Positions 35,123 through 45,104 of a DNA stretch of 64,000 nucleotides are shown in pieces (positions within the stretch are counted from its first letter, which is position 1; each line of letters opens with the position of its first letter). The DNA lies in assembly GCF_020023735.2 (NCBI RefSeq), contig NZ_CP076444.2:821501-885500 (forward strand). The letters run 5' to 3'. The notes beneath the pieces are model-generated. The model did not search any database. It was given only the letters and a program-made list of their open reading frames with translations, and was not told where the DNA came from. The translations under genes were made by a program, and so were the position numbers. The stretch is from Mycoavidus sp. HKI (lineage in GTDB: Bacteria; Pseudomonadota; Gammaproteobacteria; Burkholderiales; Burkholderiaceae).

Positions 35123-35539
35123 ATGATACAAATTGATTTTCATACGCATGTGGGCGACCAGCTTGACTATGCGTGTCGGCTGGCGCGCAAAGTCTATGCA
35201 GCAGGACAGCAATTATTGGTGATTGCTGAGCCGGCGCTTTTGCGTACTTTTGACACTCGCTTGTGGACGTTCGCCGCGCTTGAGTTCATCCCGCATTGTA
35301 TGGATGATGATGCCCGCTGTCTAGCCACCCCGATTGTGTTGGCAAGCGAGGTGAAGCCGGCATTATATGGCCGGCTGCTGCTCAATCTTGGGACTGTTGT
35401 GCCGCCTCATTTTGCTCATTTTACGCGCGTGCTTGAAGTCGTCGGCAGCGGCGCTAACGAGCTCGCCGCTGCGCGTAAACGTTATCGCTTTTATCGTGAG
35501 CACGGCTATCAGCCTAACAATTACAAGCGAGGAGATTAA
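35123..35539 (+). CDS. holC: DNA polymerase III chi subunit
   Basis: A 138-residue HolC-like protein. The family pattern is visible: a start of IQIDFHTHVGDQLDYACRLARKVYAAGQQLLVIAE, then LWTFAALEFIPHC, and VLASEVKPALYGRLLLNLG. Chi binds single-stranded DNA-binding protein and joins the clamp loader. The ATG at 35123 is used; it starts 13 bases after pepA, so both are likely in one operon. The C-terminus is basic and tyrosine-rich (ARKRYRFYREHGY). Confidence 0.85.
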   Translation: MIQIDFHTHVGDQLDYACRLARKVYAAGQQLLVIAEPALLRTFDTRLWTFAALEFIPHCMDDDARCLATPIVLASEVKPALYGRLLLNLGTVVPPHFAHFTRVLEVVGSGANELAAARKRYRFYREHGYQPNNYKRGD

Positions 35540-35556
35540 GAGGCATAAGCTGAAAT

Positions 35557-37230
35557 TTAGCCCGTGACAGCGCCTCGATTGGCGGGTAGTGCGAGGGTCG
35601 CGTATTTTGCCAGTACGCCGCGCGTATAGCGCGGTGCGGGTTGTTGCCACGCAGCCCGTCGGCGCTTCAGTTCAGCCTCATCAAGATTGAGTTGTAGCAG
35701 TAACTGATGGGCATCGATGGTAATTGAGTCGCCTTCTTGGGCGAGGCCGATCACACCGCCAACAAATGCTTCAGGCGCCACGTGTCCAACCACCAGGCCC
35801 CAGGTCCCGCCAGAAAAGCGGCCATCGGTGATTAAGCCGACTGACTCACCTAAGCCTTTGCCGATGAGAGCAGAAGTGGGGCTGAGCATTTCCGGCATAC
35901 CGGGACCCCCTTGCGGACCAAGATAGCGTAACACCAGGATATCGCCCGCTTGAATACGGTCGGCCAGGATTGCCGCCAGCGCGCTTTGTTCGTCATCAAA
36001 CACACGAGCCGGGCCCGTGATCACAGGATTTTTGAGGCCGCTGATTTTCGCGACAGCGCCATCCGGCGCTAAATTGCCTTTTAAGATCGCCAGATGACCT
36101 TTCTGATACAAGGCTTTTTCAAGTGGGAAGATCACCTTTTGTTCGGCACGAGGCGTATCCGGTACAGCGGCCAATTCTTCAGCGAGTGTAGCGCCGGTAA
36201 TGGTGATGCAATCGCCATGCAATAAGCCCGCGTTTAATAAAATCTTCATGACTTGCGGAATACCGCCTGCTTGATGCAAATCGGTTGCCACATACTGACC
36301 AGACGGTTTGAGGTTACAAATCACGGGAACGCGCTGACGGATACGCTCAAAATCATCTATGCTCCAGTCAATTTCGGCGGCATGGGCAATCGCCAAGTAA
36401 TGCAGGACAGCGTTGCTTGAGCCACCCGTTGCCATGACCACAGAGACGGCATTTTCGATCGATTTTTTGGTGATAATGTCGCGCGGCTTTAAATCGCGTT
36501 TGACGGCTTCAACCAAGACTCGTGCCGAGGCCGCGGCGGACTCTATTTTTTCTTGATCTGGGTTAGCCATGGTTGAGGAGTACAGCAATGACATGCCTAA
36601 GGCCTCAAAGGATGAACTCATGGTATTCGCGGTATACATCCCGCCACATGAGCCAGTGCTGGGACAAGCATTACGCTCAATTCCCTCAAAATCTTCTTGG
36701 TTGATGCGGCCAGCCATAAATTCACCCACCGCTTCAAACGACGAAATGATGGTTAAATCTTGACCATGCCAATGGCCAGGCTTGATCGTGCCGCCATAGA
36801 CATAAATTCCGGGAACATTGATCCGCGCCAGTGCGATCATCCCGCCTGGCATATTTTTATCACAGCCGCCAATCACCACGACGCCATCCATCCATTGGCC
36901 TTGCACCGCTGTCTCAATACAGTCGGCAATCACTTCGCGCGAGACCAACGAATATTTCATGCCTTCGGTTCCCATCGACATGCCATCGGAAATGGTCGGT
37001 GTGCCAAAAATTTGCGCATTGGCGCTGGCCGCTTGAATGGCATTAACGGCCGCATCTGCTAGAGGTTGCAAGCCGGCATTACAAGGCGTGATCGTAGAAT
37101 GGCCATTGGCTACGCCAATCATCGGTTTATCGAAATCTTCTTTTTGATAGCCAAGCGCGTAATACATCGACCGGTTTGGCGCGCGCTCGATACCTTGCGT
37201 TATATGGCGTGAGCGTGGATTGTGAGGCAT
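35557..37230 (-). CDS. ilvD: Dihydroxy-acid dehydratase
   Basis: A 557-residue iron-sulfur enzyme that makes the 2-keto acids of valine, isoleucine and leucine synthesis. Cluster-binding cysteines lie in [17 protein letters not shown] and [12 protein letters not shown]. The ATG at 37230 with AGGAAA upstream gives a normal length; an earlier in-frame start at 37425 would overlap lgt and is rejected. The enzyme appears complete. It faces holC tail to tail with 17 bases between. It shows that at least this step of branched-chain amino acid synthesis is retained. Confidence 0.95.
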   Translation of the reverse strand: MPHNPRSRHITQGIERAPNRSMYYALGYQKEDFDKPMIGVANGHSTITPCNAGLQPLADAAVNAIQAASANAQIFGTPTISDGMSMGTEGMKYSLVSREVIADCIETAVQGQWMDGVVVIGGCDKNMPGGMIALARINVPGIYVYGGTIKPGHWHGQDLTIISSFEAVGEFMAGRINQEDFEGIERNACPSTGSCGGMYTANTMSSSFEALGMSLLYSSTMANPDQEKIESAAASARVLVEAVKRDLKPRDIITKKSIENAVSVVMATGGSSNAVLHYLAIAHAAEIDWSIDDFERIRQRVPVICNLKPSGQYVATDLHQAGGIPQVMKILLNAGLLHGDCITITGATLAEELAAVPDTPRAEQKVIFPLEKALYQKGHLAILKGNLAPDGAVAKISGLKNPVITGPARVFDDEQSALAAILADRIQAGDILVLRYLGPQGGPGMPEMLSPTSALIGKGLGESVGLITDGRFSGGTWGLVVGHVAPEAFVGGVIGLAQEGDSITIDAHQLLLQLNLDEAELKRRRAAWQQPAPRYTRGVLAKYATLALPANRGAVTG

Positions 37231-37407
37231 GGATTTTCCTTTCAGAAAAAGAATCGGCAAAAACAAGACCAACGGCGCTAAACAGTAGGCGCGCCGTGAT
37301 GAACTTGCGATTACTCCGTAATAAATAGGGCCAGCATAAGAATGAAGACTCTTTTTATCGATGTCAAATACTATAATGCGCTTTTTTAATGGTTTAGAGG
37401 TCAAGTT

Positions 37408-38307
37408 ATGCTGATCCATCCACAATTCGACCCGATTGCGCTGCAGCTGGGGCCACTTGCTATACGCTGGTATGGCTTGATGTATTTGCTGGCTTTTATG
37501 GCCGCGATTGGGCTTGGCCGCTGGCGCTTACGCTTGCCGCAGGTTGCCGCCCAAGGCTGGAGTGCGAAGGCGCTAGATGACCTGATGTTTTACGCCGTGC
37601 TAGGCACTATTGTGGGTGGTCGACTTGGCTACGTTTTGTTTTATAAGGCCAGCTTTTATCTAGCCCACCCACTGGATATTTTTAAAGTGTGGGAAGGCGG
37701 CATGTCATTTCATGGCGGTTTTATTGGCGTTAGCTTCGCCCTGTTTCTTTTTGCGCGCCAATCTCAGCGCCGCTGGTTGGAGGTGACTGATTTTATGGCG
37801 CCGCTGGTACCCGCTGGGCTGGCGGCTGGTCGTTTCGGTAATTTTATTAATGGTGAATTGTGGGGCCGGGTCAGCGCACCTGATGCGCCTTGGGCCATGC
37901 TATTCCCACAGGCAGCGCACGCAGATCGTAGTTGGTTGTTGAGTCATCCGCAACAAGCCGTGGCCGGCGGGTTACAGGTCATCTTTGACCACTACCAGGC
38001 ATTACCGCGTCATCCATCCCAGTTGTATGAGGTGGCGCTTGAAGGGCTCGCACTGTTTGTGATGGTTTGGCTGTTTGCACGCAAAACCAGGCCGGTTGGG
38101 GCGATCTCGGCGGTATTCTTGATTGGCTATGGCTGCGCGCGTTTTCTGGTTGAGTTTATGCGTGAGCCAGATGACTTTCTAGGTTTATTAACGCTTGGTT
38201 GGTCATTGGGGCAGTGGCTATCCGTACCGATGATCGTCGTTGGCATTGGTGTCTTGGCTTACGTGTATCGGGGTGGGCAACGCACGCCCCCAGTTGCCAG
38301 GCAGTGA
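37408..38307 (+). CDS. lgt: Prolipoprotein diacylglyceryl transferase
   Basis: A 299-residue inner-membrane enzyme that attaches diacylglycerol to the lipobox cysteine of prolipoproteins, the first step in their maturation. The signature motifs are present: [24 protein letters not shown] and [14 protein letters not shown], with seven spans. The start at 37408 has AGAGG upstream. It would serve, among others, PilN and the phosphoesterase lipoprotein in this window. It is divergent from ilvD with 177 bases between. Confidence 0.95.
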   Translation: MLIHPQFDPIALQLGPLAIRWYGLMYLLAFMAAIGLGRWRLRLPQVAAQGWSAKALDDLMFYAVLGTIVGGRLGYVLFYKASFYLAHPLDIFKVWEGGMSFHGGFIGVSFALFLFARQSQRRWLEVTDFMAPLVPAGLAAGRFGNFINGELWGRVSAPDAPWAMLFPQAAHADRSWLLSHPQQAVAGGLQVIFDHYQALPRHPSQLYEVALEGLALFVMVWLFARKTRPVGAISAVFLIGYGCARFLVEFMREPDDFLGLLTLGWSLGQWLSVPMIVVGIGVLAYVYRGGQRTPPVARQ

Positions 38308-38319
38308 AATTGAGAGGAT

Positions 38320-38350
38320 AAAAAAAACGGCACCGAGGATTCGGTGCCGT
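38320..38350 (-). terminator. Intrinsic terminator of 6S RNA
   Basis: On the minus strand a perfect 10-bp stem (ACGGCACCGA / TCGGTGCCGT, arms 38350-38341 and 38336-38327) with a four-base loop is followed by a T-run (38326-38321). It lies just after the closing stem of 6S RNA. Confidence 0.85.
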
Positions 38351-38351
38351 G

Positions 38352-38536
38352 CTATAAAATCCCCGCCTTAGCCGCTAGACCGGCATCCTGAACCTGGGTT
38401 CAAGATGGTCGCAGTTAGTGACACTTTGAGCGCATCAAACGAGTGATGCGCACGCCCATGTCACAAATTTCCGCAACCGTTGCGTATCGCATTGGTTCAA
38501 AGAGTATAGGGTCTTCGCAAACCAGGCAGGGAAAAA
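38352..38536 (-). ncRNA. ssrS: 6S RNA
   Basis: This RNA binds sigma-70 RNA polymerase and lowers transcription in stationary phase. On the minus strand the ends pair perfectly over nine bases (38532-38524 with 38368-38360), and the distal part carries the TTGAACCCAGGTTCA element (around 38391-38405) that resembles the TTGAACC-x-GGGTTCAA hallmark of 6S RNA. A -10-like CATAAT lies just upstream and a clear terminator follows. It lies downstream of zapA on the same strand, the same neighbourhood as in Escherichia coli. The exact 5' end is estimated to within a few bases. Confidence 0.85.
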
Positions 38537-38620
38537 CTTTAAATTATGTCATTTAACCTTTAAGCACATTAAAAAGCGGCTCTCTCGTATATGATGCCTA
38601 CCTCTACTGCGGGGTTCAGA

Positions 38621-38962
38621 TCACGTTGGGTCAGTGTTGAGCAGTGGCGTGCTTAGCTCATGCTGCTCAATCGTGGCCGTAATCCGTTGATTCATACGTT
38701 GCATTGTACGTCGAATTTCCTCTGTAGGGAATGCCTCACTTTGGCGTACGCTACGTTGCAGTAATAAAAGCTCGGAGGCGAGCGAGATCGCTGCCATGAC
38801 GGCAATTCGGTCAGTGCCGCGCGCAGCACTATGAGTGCGCACCTTTGTCATTTCTGCATCAACCCGTGTAGCGGCCTCCAATAAGGCCGCTTCGTTCTCT
38901 GCTGAACAGGCGAGTCGGTATGGCTGACCTAATATTTGGACTTCGATTTGCTTGTTTGTCAT
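38621..38962 (-). CDS. zapA: Cell division protein ZapA
   Basis: A 113-residue protein that bundles FtsZ filaments at the division site. The N-terminal part (IEVQILGQPYRLACSAENEAALLEAA) and the following helix with RVDAEM and RIAVMAAISLASELL match ZapA; the C-terminal helix forms the coiled coil. The ATG at 38962 is used, with a GTG at 38968 as an alternative. 6S RNA follows it on the same strand. Confidence 0.9.
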   Translation of the reverse strand: MTNKQIEVQILGQPYRLACSAENEAALLEAATRVDAEMTKVRTHSAARGTDRIAVMAAISLASELLLLQRSVRQSEAFPTEEIRRTMQRMNQRITATIEQHELSTPLLNTDPT

Positions 38963-38996
38963 GAGCACTTACTGGTGTTTATCTAGAAAGATGAGA

Positions 38997-39248
38997 TTAA
39001 ATCTCAGAGGTTAGGGCAGGCGGTAACTTTGTAAGGATAGCATTGAGTTGAAGCTGAGCCTCTTCGATTTTGCTGGTGAGCGCATCGCGTTCACTGCAGG
39101 TTTGTTCAAGTGTTAAGCGCGTGGCGGCGAGTGCCGCTTGGGTTTGTTCCAATTGTTGTGTTAAATCTTGCCATTGTTGGCGGTAGCGGTCGATCAACAT
39201 GATCAGCCGACCAATATTTTGTCGTAAAGAGTCTATTTCGTTAAGCAT
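38997..39248 (-). CDS. Small coiled-coil protein upstream of zapA
   Basis: An 83-residue protein that is almost one long coiled coil (heptads of L and I from residue 5 to 75). The ATG at 39248 has AGGA upstream; the upstream in-frame start at 39311 is rejected. Similar small coiled-coil proteins precede zapA in many proteobacteria (a TIGR02449-like family) and resemble ZapB, which cooperates with ZapA in division. Whether it is a true ZapB functional analogue is an inference. It ends 34 bases before zapA and is likely in one operon with it. Confidence 0.7.
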   Translation of the reverse strand: MLNEIDSLRQNIGRLIMLIDRYRQQWQDLTQQLEQTQAALAATRLTLEQTCSERDALTSKIEEAQLQLNAILTKLPPALTSEI

Positions 39249-39354
39249 GAGCTGCATCCTTGGAAGTCGGAATATTTTAACCGCATCAAATCGTATTGAG
39301 GCAATTTGCACGAAGAGAAACAGCGTTAGCTATAAAATAGCGTATGCTCATTCT

Positions 39355-41286
39355 ATGCTAGCAGCGATAGCAGTATCGCTGATTTGTGTCATCTTAATGG
39401 CGTGGCCACAGTTGGTGTGCGCCAATACAACTCAATTGAATGTCGAGAAAATGGGCACCGTTACCGTGGCTGCCGGCCAACCACAGCCGGTCAAGCGCCC
39501 TTGGTTGGCCCAAGTGGTGGTGACGGCCGCGCGTATTGCGCCACCGTTGACTCATACGCTGGCGTCGACGACATCATTCAGTCAGCAGGATCTAGTCGAT
39601 AGTGGCGCGCTTGATTTGCCCGCATTATTGCCTGCTGTCGCGGGGGCCCAGGTGGTGAGAAATGGTGGGCCTGGTGCGACCAGTAGCCTTTTTTTGCGTG
39701 GTGCCGCTGCAACGCAAACTCTGGTCCTGATCGATGGGGTGCGGGTTGATTCAGCTAGCCTGGGTAGCACGCAGCTAGCGCAGTTGATGTTGGCTCAGTT
39801 TGAGCGGGTCGAAGTGGTGAGTGGCAATGTCTCAGCGCTTTATGGCTCCAATGCAATTGGCGGCGTGGTACACATTTTCACCAAAGCAGGCGGTCAGCAG
39901 CCACCCAAATTAAATTTTTTGGCGGAAATGGGGAGTCATCATACCCAGCATCAGCAAGCAGGCATCAGTGGCGTACTGGATACGGCCGGTGCTACCACCT
40001 TTAGTCTTCATGGCTCGCGCTTGAAAACAGAAGGCTTGGCATCGCCTAACACAAAACGACTGCAGCCGGCTCATCCGAATGCCTATGATTTTTTTGATGA
40101 AAGTATAACGGCGGCGCTTAAGCATCGCTTTAACCCAGCTTGGCTAGCCGGGATACGATTTTATCAATCACACGGGACGGTGGGTTCTGACCAGGCCTAT
40201 GGCTACCCCACGGACTTCAATTTAGCCAATAACCGGGTGCGGGCTTTATCGGTCTTTGTTGCCGGCCAGTTGAGCGAATCTTGGCGCACTTCGCTGATGA
40301 TGGCCAACGGTCACGAGCAAAACCTGAATTGGCTAAATGGCATATTCGATAACCGCTTTAGCACAACCAATCGCCAGCTTACCTGGCAAAATGAACTGAC
40401 TCTGCGGCCAAGGCAGCGGCTACAGTTTGGCTATGAATACCTGCAGCAAAACCTGGATGCAAGTCTTTATGCAGCTGCTAGCCGGCATGTGCACGCCACT
40501 TTTGCGGGTTATCAGGCTGGCTTTGGCGCGCATCAACTCCAATTGAATGTGCGGCGTGATCACTATACAAATTTTGGGGGCGCAGATAGTTATTATGCCG
40601 GTTACGGCTATTACTTTAATCCCCATTGGAAATTCACAACCAGTTATTCCAGTGCTTTTCGCGTCCCCTCTTTTAATGATTTATATTACCCGCACTATGG
40701 CAATCTCAAACTTCAGCCTGAATCTAGTCATTCGGTGGAGGCGGGCATCGAACATAGTTCAGATCAATGGGGCATGGCACGCGTGAACGTATTTCAGACA
40801 CGCTATGATGACTTGATTGAAGCGGCGCCAATCAAACCCGCTACGATACAGTTGCCTAAGCTGGCCAACCTGTACCAAGCTCAAAATATTGGCCGCGCGC
40901 GGGTGCAAGGACTTGAAGCATCGTGGTCCGGACGTGTGCGAGGCACGCGCATACGCGCCTCGCTGACCACGCAACGCGCCATTGATGAAGTGCATAAACG
41001 GGATCTGCCACGCCGGGCGCGGCATTTTGCGAGCCTTCTCGCGACTCGTCAACTGGGTGATTGGCGAGTGGGCGGCATGTGGTTGACCAGCAGCCGGCGT
41101 TATGACAACGGCGCTGTGCTGGGCGGCTATGGGGTAGTGAACTTAAACGCGCGTTATGATTTGTCTCGCTCATGGTACGCGGCAACTCGGATTGAGAATG
41201 TATTAAATAAAGACCATGAACTGGCTTACGCGTATCGAGCAGTACCCCGTGGGATATATTTTACGTTGGGTTGGCAGCAACGTTAA
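39355..41286 (+). CDS. btuB: BtuB-like TonB-dependent cobalamin receptor
   Basis: A 643-residue outer-membrane receptor. A signal peptide (ending near VCANT) is followed by the plug domain (VVVTAARIAPPLTHTLAS as TonB-box region, GGPGATSSLFLRGAAATQTLVLIDGVRVD, then NVSALYGSNAIGGVVHIFTK) and a 22-strand barrel ending in YFTLGWQQR with an aromatic last strand, except for the final arginine. The BtuB assignment rests on the length (about 600-640) and the btuC-btuD genes downstream. The start at 39355 is chosen for its signal peptide; the track start at 39199 is rejected. No cobalamin riboswitch was seen in the 106 bases upstream. Confidence 0.85.
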   Translation: MLAAIAVSLICVILMAWPQLVCANTTQLNVEKMGTVTVAAGQPQPVKRPWLAQVVVTAARIAPPLTHTLASTTSFSQQDLVDSGALDLPALLPAVAGAQVVRNGGPGATSSLFLRGAAATQTLVLIDGVRVDSASLGSTQLAQLMLAQFERVEVVSGNVSALYGSNAIGGVVHIFTKAGGQQPPKLNFLAEMGSHHTQHQQAGISGVLDTAGATTFSLHGSRLKTEGLASPNTKRLQPAHPNAYDFFDESITAALKHRFNPAWLAGIRFYQSHGTVGSDQAYGYPTDFNLANNRVRALSVFVAGQLSESWRTSLMMANGHEQNLNWLNGIFDNRFSTTNRQLTWQNELTLRPRQRLQFGYEYLQQNLDASLYAAASRHVHATFAGYQAGFGAHQLQLNVRRDHYTNFGGADSYYAGYGYYFNPHWKFTTSYSSAFRVPSFNDLYYPHYGNLKLQPESSHSVEAGIEHSSDQWGMARVNVFQTRYDDLIEAAPIKPATIQLPKLANLYQAQNIGRARVQGLEASWSGRVRGTRIRASLTTQRAIDEVHKRDLPRRARHFASLLATRQLGDWRVGGMWLTSSRRYDNGAVLGGYGVVNLNARYDLSRSWYAATRIENVLNKDHELAYAYRAVPRGIYFTLGWQQR

Positions 41287-41418
41287 GCGCGCTATACGTT
41301 TAAGCAAGCTCCGATTGTTGCCGCTGAGGCTAGGCTTGACAAGGATTTGGGGGCATGACCTTGACGCAGACTGTGCACCCACTTTGTTGCATAAATTGTA
41401 AAAATATGCATTAAAAAA

Positions 41419-42423
41419 ATGATCAAAACTATGACATTACGACGTGCAGTAATCATCTGGTCTGTACTCTTATTGCTTGCCGTTACTGTATTTTTGGCTT
41501 CGCTGGCAACCGGCAGTGTCACTTTGTCTGTGGCGCAATTGTTGCGCGTTTGTTTCGGCGATGAAGATAGTGTCGCGGCACAAATTGTGCATACTGTGCG
41601 TATACCTCGTGCCGTAGCAGGTTTTGCTTGTGGCGCATTATTGTCGGTGGCGGGCGCGTTGTTGCAAATCCTGTTGCGTAATCCCCTGGCTGATCCTTAC
41701 GTGTTAGGCGTATCGGGTGGCGCGGCCAGTTTTGCTTTGGGCGCGATGATGCTGTCGTTGCCTACTCTTTATATCAATCTTTGTGCGTTTGCTGGAGCGC
41801 TTGCCGCGATTATGATGCTACTGTTTGCTACGCGGCGTACGTGGTTGCAGCGCGCATCGCATGTTGCCTCGTCGCGCTTACTGTTAACGGGGGTTGTGCT
41901 AGCAACGGGTTGGGGCGCATTGATTATCCTTTTAATGACGCTTGCACCGGAGCGTGCCTTGCGTGGCATGGTGTTCTGGCTGGTCGGAGATTTGAGTAGC
42001 GCCGCTCATGGCTGGTTTGCACTAATCGTGCTAGCGGGGGTGCTAGTGGTGAGTTTAAGTGTCGCCACCCAATTGAATGTATTGTTGCGTGGCGAAGCTA
42101 CGGCGTATGCGCTAGGGGTTGCCGTTGTGCCCTTGCGGCGGCGCATTTATTGGCTGGCGTCGCTGGCTACCGCGGCGGCAGTCAGTACGGCGGGGAGCGT
42201 TGGATTTATTGGCCTGGTGGTGCCGCATGGAGTGCGGCTCTTATTGGGCAATGATCAGCGCATGTTGCTGCCGGCTGCGGCCCTAGCGGGTGGGGCATTG
42301 ACGATGATGGCAGATCTAGTTGCTCGTACCGTGGTGGCTCCAGTTCAATTGCCGTTGGGTGCGATCACGGCACTGATTGGGGTACCGGTCTTTTTATGGT
42401 TGCTAGCCAGCGAGCGGCGATGA
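41419..42423 (+). CDS. btuC: BtuC-like ABC permease (FecCD family)
   Basis: A 334-residue permease of the FecCD/BtuC family that passes vitamin B12 (or an iron chelate) across the inner membrane. About ten spans are visible, with the conserved blocks GALLSVAGALLQILLRNPLADPYVLGVSGGA and GSVGFIGLVVPHGVRLLLG. The start at 41419 lacks a clear ribosome binding site, with 41431 as alternative. It lies 133 bases after btuB and overlaps btuD (ATGA). The substrate is inferred from the neighbouring receptor. Confidence 0.8.
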   Translation: MIKTMTLRRAVIIWSVLLLLAVTVFLASLATGSVTLSVAQLLRVCFGDEDSVAAQIVHTVRIPRAVAGFACGALLSVAGALLQILLRNPLADPYVLGVSGGAASFALGAMMLSLPTLYINLCAFAGALAAIMMLLFATRRTWLQRASHVASSRLLLTGVVLATGWGALIILLMTLAPERALRGMVFWLVGDLSSAAHGWFALIVLAGVLVVSLSVATQLNVLLRGEATAYALGVAVVPLRRRIYWLASLATAAAVSTAGSVGFIGLVVPHGVRLLLGNDQRMLLPAAALAGGALTMMADLVARTVVAPVQLPLGAITALIGVPVFLWLLASERR

Positions 42424-43262
42424 ATGATCAACGGCAAGAGGGCGCGGCTGTTGGTGCGGCGACTGCGCCCGAGGCACAGGCGAGTTCTCTAGTGAAAGGT
42501 GCTTTGACGGTGCGTGATCTTACGCTGGCACGAGGTTCTCGCACGCTTGTTGCCGGCTTAGGGCAAGGCTTTTTGCCGGGTCAAATATGGTGCATTGCCG
42601 GACCTAATGGCGCAGGCAAAACGACTTTAATCGAAAGTTTGGCGGGTTTGCATCAAGCTTGGCAGGGCATGATTGAGCTCGACGGTCGTGCACTCTCTTT
42701 ATGGCCAGCCGCGGCGCTTGCGCGGCGGCGGGCATGGTTGCCGCAAACCCAGCAAGATATATTTAGCGCCAGGGTATTGGAAATCGTGTTACTGGGTCGT
42801 TATCCTCACCTGGTGGGTTGGGGTTGGGAGACGGCTGAAGATCACTTGGCCGCGTGGGCGGCACTCGATATCTTCGGTTTAGCGCCGCTGGCTACGCGTG
42901 ATGTGATGTCACTCTCGGGGGGCGAACGGCAGCGGGTTGCATTAGCTGCCGTGCTTTGCCAGGAGGCGCCATTGCTGTTGCTGGATGAGCCGCTGGCGCA
43001 TTTAGATCTACCTTACCAAATCGATTGCCTACAACACTTACGGAGTTGGGTGGGGGGTGCGCCACGCACAGTCATATTCTCATGCCATGACTTAAATTTG
43101 GCTCGTCGTTTTGCAACCCATGCCCTTTTACTCGACGGCAAAGGATCTGCATATAGCGGCCTAGTGCAGGACATTCTCTCACCCAGGCTAGTTAGCCGCG
43201 TGTTTAATCATCCCTTTAGGCTGTTGCGAGACGCTGAGCAAGAAGCGCTGGTACCCGTTTAA
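42420..43262 (+). CDS. btuD: BtuD-like ABC ATPase
   Basis: A 280-residue ATP-binding subunit. It shows Walker A GPNGAGKTT, the signature LSGGERQRVALAAVL, Walker B LLLLDEPLAHLD and a His loop (SCHDLNLA). The ATG at 42420 overlaps the btuC stop and is preferred to the in-frame ATG at 42396. A periplasmic binding protein (BtuF) is not encoded next to it and must come from elsewhere or be missing. The gene is tail to tail with the ETF oxidoreductase gene, 15 bases apart. Confidence 0.85.
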   Translation: MNDQRQEGAAVGAATAPEAQASSLVKGALTVRDLTLARGSRTLVAGLGQGFLPGQIWCIAGPNGAGKTTLIESLAGLHQAWQGMIELDGRALSLWPAAALARRRAWLPQTQQDIFSARVLEIVLLGRYPHLVGWGWETAEDHLAAWAALDIFGLAPLATRDVMSLSGGERQRVALAAVLCQEAPLLLLDEPLAHLDLPYQIDCLQHLRSWVGGAPRTVIFSCHDLNLARRFATHALLLDGKGSAYSGLVQDILSPRLVSRVFNHPFRLLRDAEQEALVPV

Positions 43263-43276
43263 TCTTCAGAGAGCAA

Positions 43277-44950
43277 TCACATATTGGGATAATTGGGTCC
43301 GCCGCCGCCTTCTGGCGTGATCCATACAATATTTTGCGTAGGGTCTTTAATATCGCAAGTCTTGCAATGCACGCAATTTTGCGCATTGATTTGTAAATGC
43401 TGCTCGCCATCGCTGCCTGTCACAAATTCGTATACAGCAGCAGGGCAATAGCGGGCTTCTGGCCCTGCATAGCGCGGTAAATTCACGTTGCTTGGCACCG
43501 TCGGATCTTTCAACGTCAGGTGAGCGGGCTGGTTTTCTGCGTGATTGGTGTTCGAAATAAAAACCGAAGAAAGCCGATCAAAGGTCAGCTTACCGTCTGG
43601 CTTGGGATAATCGATGGGCTTGCATTGTGACGCGGGCTTTAGGCAAGTATGATCAGCGTGCCGATGGTGTAGGGTCCAAGGTACTTTGCCGCCGAGTAGT
43701 TTGTGTTCAAGACCGGTCATGACGGTCCCTAACGTGAGTCCTTTGCTCATCCATTGCTTGAAATTGCGGGCGCGGTGCAGTTCTTGGTAAAGCCAAGAAC
43801 GTTTAAAGGCCTGTGGATAGTCCTCTAAGATATCAGATTGCCGACCGCTGGCGATCGCCTCGAAGGTCGCGACCGCTAGCAGCATGGCACTTTTAATCGC
43901 AGCATGGCTGCCTTTAATGCGCGCTGCATTCAAAAAACCTGCCTCGCAGCCAGCCAGCGCCCCACCTGGAAAGACCAACTGTGGTAAAGACATTAGCCCG
44001 CCGGCAGCGATCGCACGGGCGCCATATGAAATACGTTTGCCACCAGCCAGAAAGGCACGAATCGCTGGGTGTGTTTTATAGCGCTGAAACTCTTCAAAGG
44101 GCGAAAGATAAGGATTTTCATAGCCTAATCCAACCACTAGGCCGATGGCAATTTGCCGATTTGCCATATGGTAAAGAAAAGAGCCGCCGTAAGTCGTGTG
44201 ATCAAGCGGCCAGCCGGCTGTATGGATGACGAGTCCAGGTTGATGCTGTGCGGCCGGGACTTCCCATAATTCTTTAATACCCAGCCCATAGACTTGCGGG
44301 TCACTATGGGCGTTGAGCCGGTATTTTTCTTGTAATTGGCGGCCAAGATGCCCACGTGCGCCCTCGCAAAAAAGCGTGTACTTGGCATGGAGCTCCATGC
44401 CAAGCTGGAATTGCTCATTAGGTTTGCCATCACGGCCAACGCCCAGATTGCCTGTTGCTACACCTTTGACAGCGCCATCGTCGCCATATAAAATTTCGGC
44501 AGCAGCGAAACCTGGGAAAATTTCAACGCCGAGCGCTTCAGCCTGGCGGCCGAGCCAGCGTACAACATTGGCCAGGCTAATCAGATAGTTGCCATGGTTT
44601 TTAAACGTTGCAGGCAGCATCCAGTTAGGTACTTGATAAGCCCGTTGGCTGGTCAAAAATAGAAAACGGTCTTCCGTGACGGGCGTTTCGAGTGGCGCCC
44701 CCCGTTCTTTCCAATCGGCAAATAATTCGCTCAGCGCGCGCGGATCCATCACTGCGCCGGACACAATATGGGCGCCGATTTCTGAGCCTTTTTCAAGTAC
44801 GCACACGCTAATTTCAGTGCCTTTTTGCTGCGCGAGTTGTTTCAGATGAATGGCTGCCGTGAGTCCTGCTGGACCGCCGCCAACAATGACTACATCATAT
44901 TCCATCGATTCGCGCTGGCCGTATTGTTCAGTAAAGGGGGTAGATGACAT
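43277..44950 (-). CDS. Electron transfer flavoprotein-ubiquinone oxidoreductase
   Basis: A 557-residue membrane-associated flavoprotein that passes electrons from ETF (from fatty acid and amino acid oxidation) to the ubiquinone pool. The N-terminal FAD site (VVIVGGGPAGLTAAIHL) and the C-terminal 4Fe-4S ferredoxin-type motif (QNCVHCKTCDIKDPTQNIVW) are both intact. The ATG at 44950 is used; the upstream in-frame start is rejected as too long. Its presence implies a respiratory chain with quinone. Confidence 0.95.
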   Translation of the reverse strand: MSSTPFTEQYGQRESMEYDVVIVGGGPAGLTAAIHLKQLAQQKGTEISVCVLEKGSEIGAHIVSGAVMDPRALSELFADWKERGAPLETPVTEDRFLFLTSQRAYQVPNWMLPATFKNHGNYLISLANVVRWLGRQAEALGVEIFPGFAAAEILYGDDGAVKGVATGNLGVGRDGKPNEQFQLGMELHAKYTLFCEGARGHLGRQLQEKYRLNAHSDPQVYGLGIKELWEVPAAQHQPGLVIHTAGWPLDHTTYGGSFLYHMANRQIAIGLVVGLGYENPYLSPFEEFQRYKTHPAIRAFLAGGKRISYGARAIAAGGLMSLPQLVFPGGALAGCEAGFLNAARIKGSHAAIKSAMLLAVATFEAIASGRQSDILEDYPQAFKRSWLYQELHRARNFKQWMSKGLTLGTVMTGLEHKLLGGKVPWTLHHRHADHTCLKPASQCKPIDYPKPDGKLTFDRLSSVFISNTNHAENQPAHLTLKDPTVPSNVNLPRYAGPEARYCPAAVYEFVTGSDGEQHLQINAQNCVHCKTCDIKDPTQNIVWITPEGGGGPNYPNM

Positions 44951-45104
44951 AGCTTTCCACGGCGAATAGTGATTCGTTTTTGCGAACAATATTGTGCTGG
45001 AAGTAGCCTTCTACCGCAAGCAATCAGTAAGCTGTGACACAGTAATATTCTGTTAATCTGGCTTTTTTGGGCGAGGAAAGTTATGTTTATCCTCCTGTTT
45101 CACG

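Noticed and set aside
35717..37062. Plus-strand open frames inside ilvD
   Set aside because: They lie fully opposite a strongly conserved enzyme gene and show no recognisable protein features.
39250..39354. Cobalamin riboswitch before btuB
   Set aside because: The space is too short and contains the start of the divergent coiled-coil gene; no conserved B12 box is seen.
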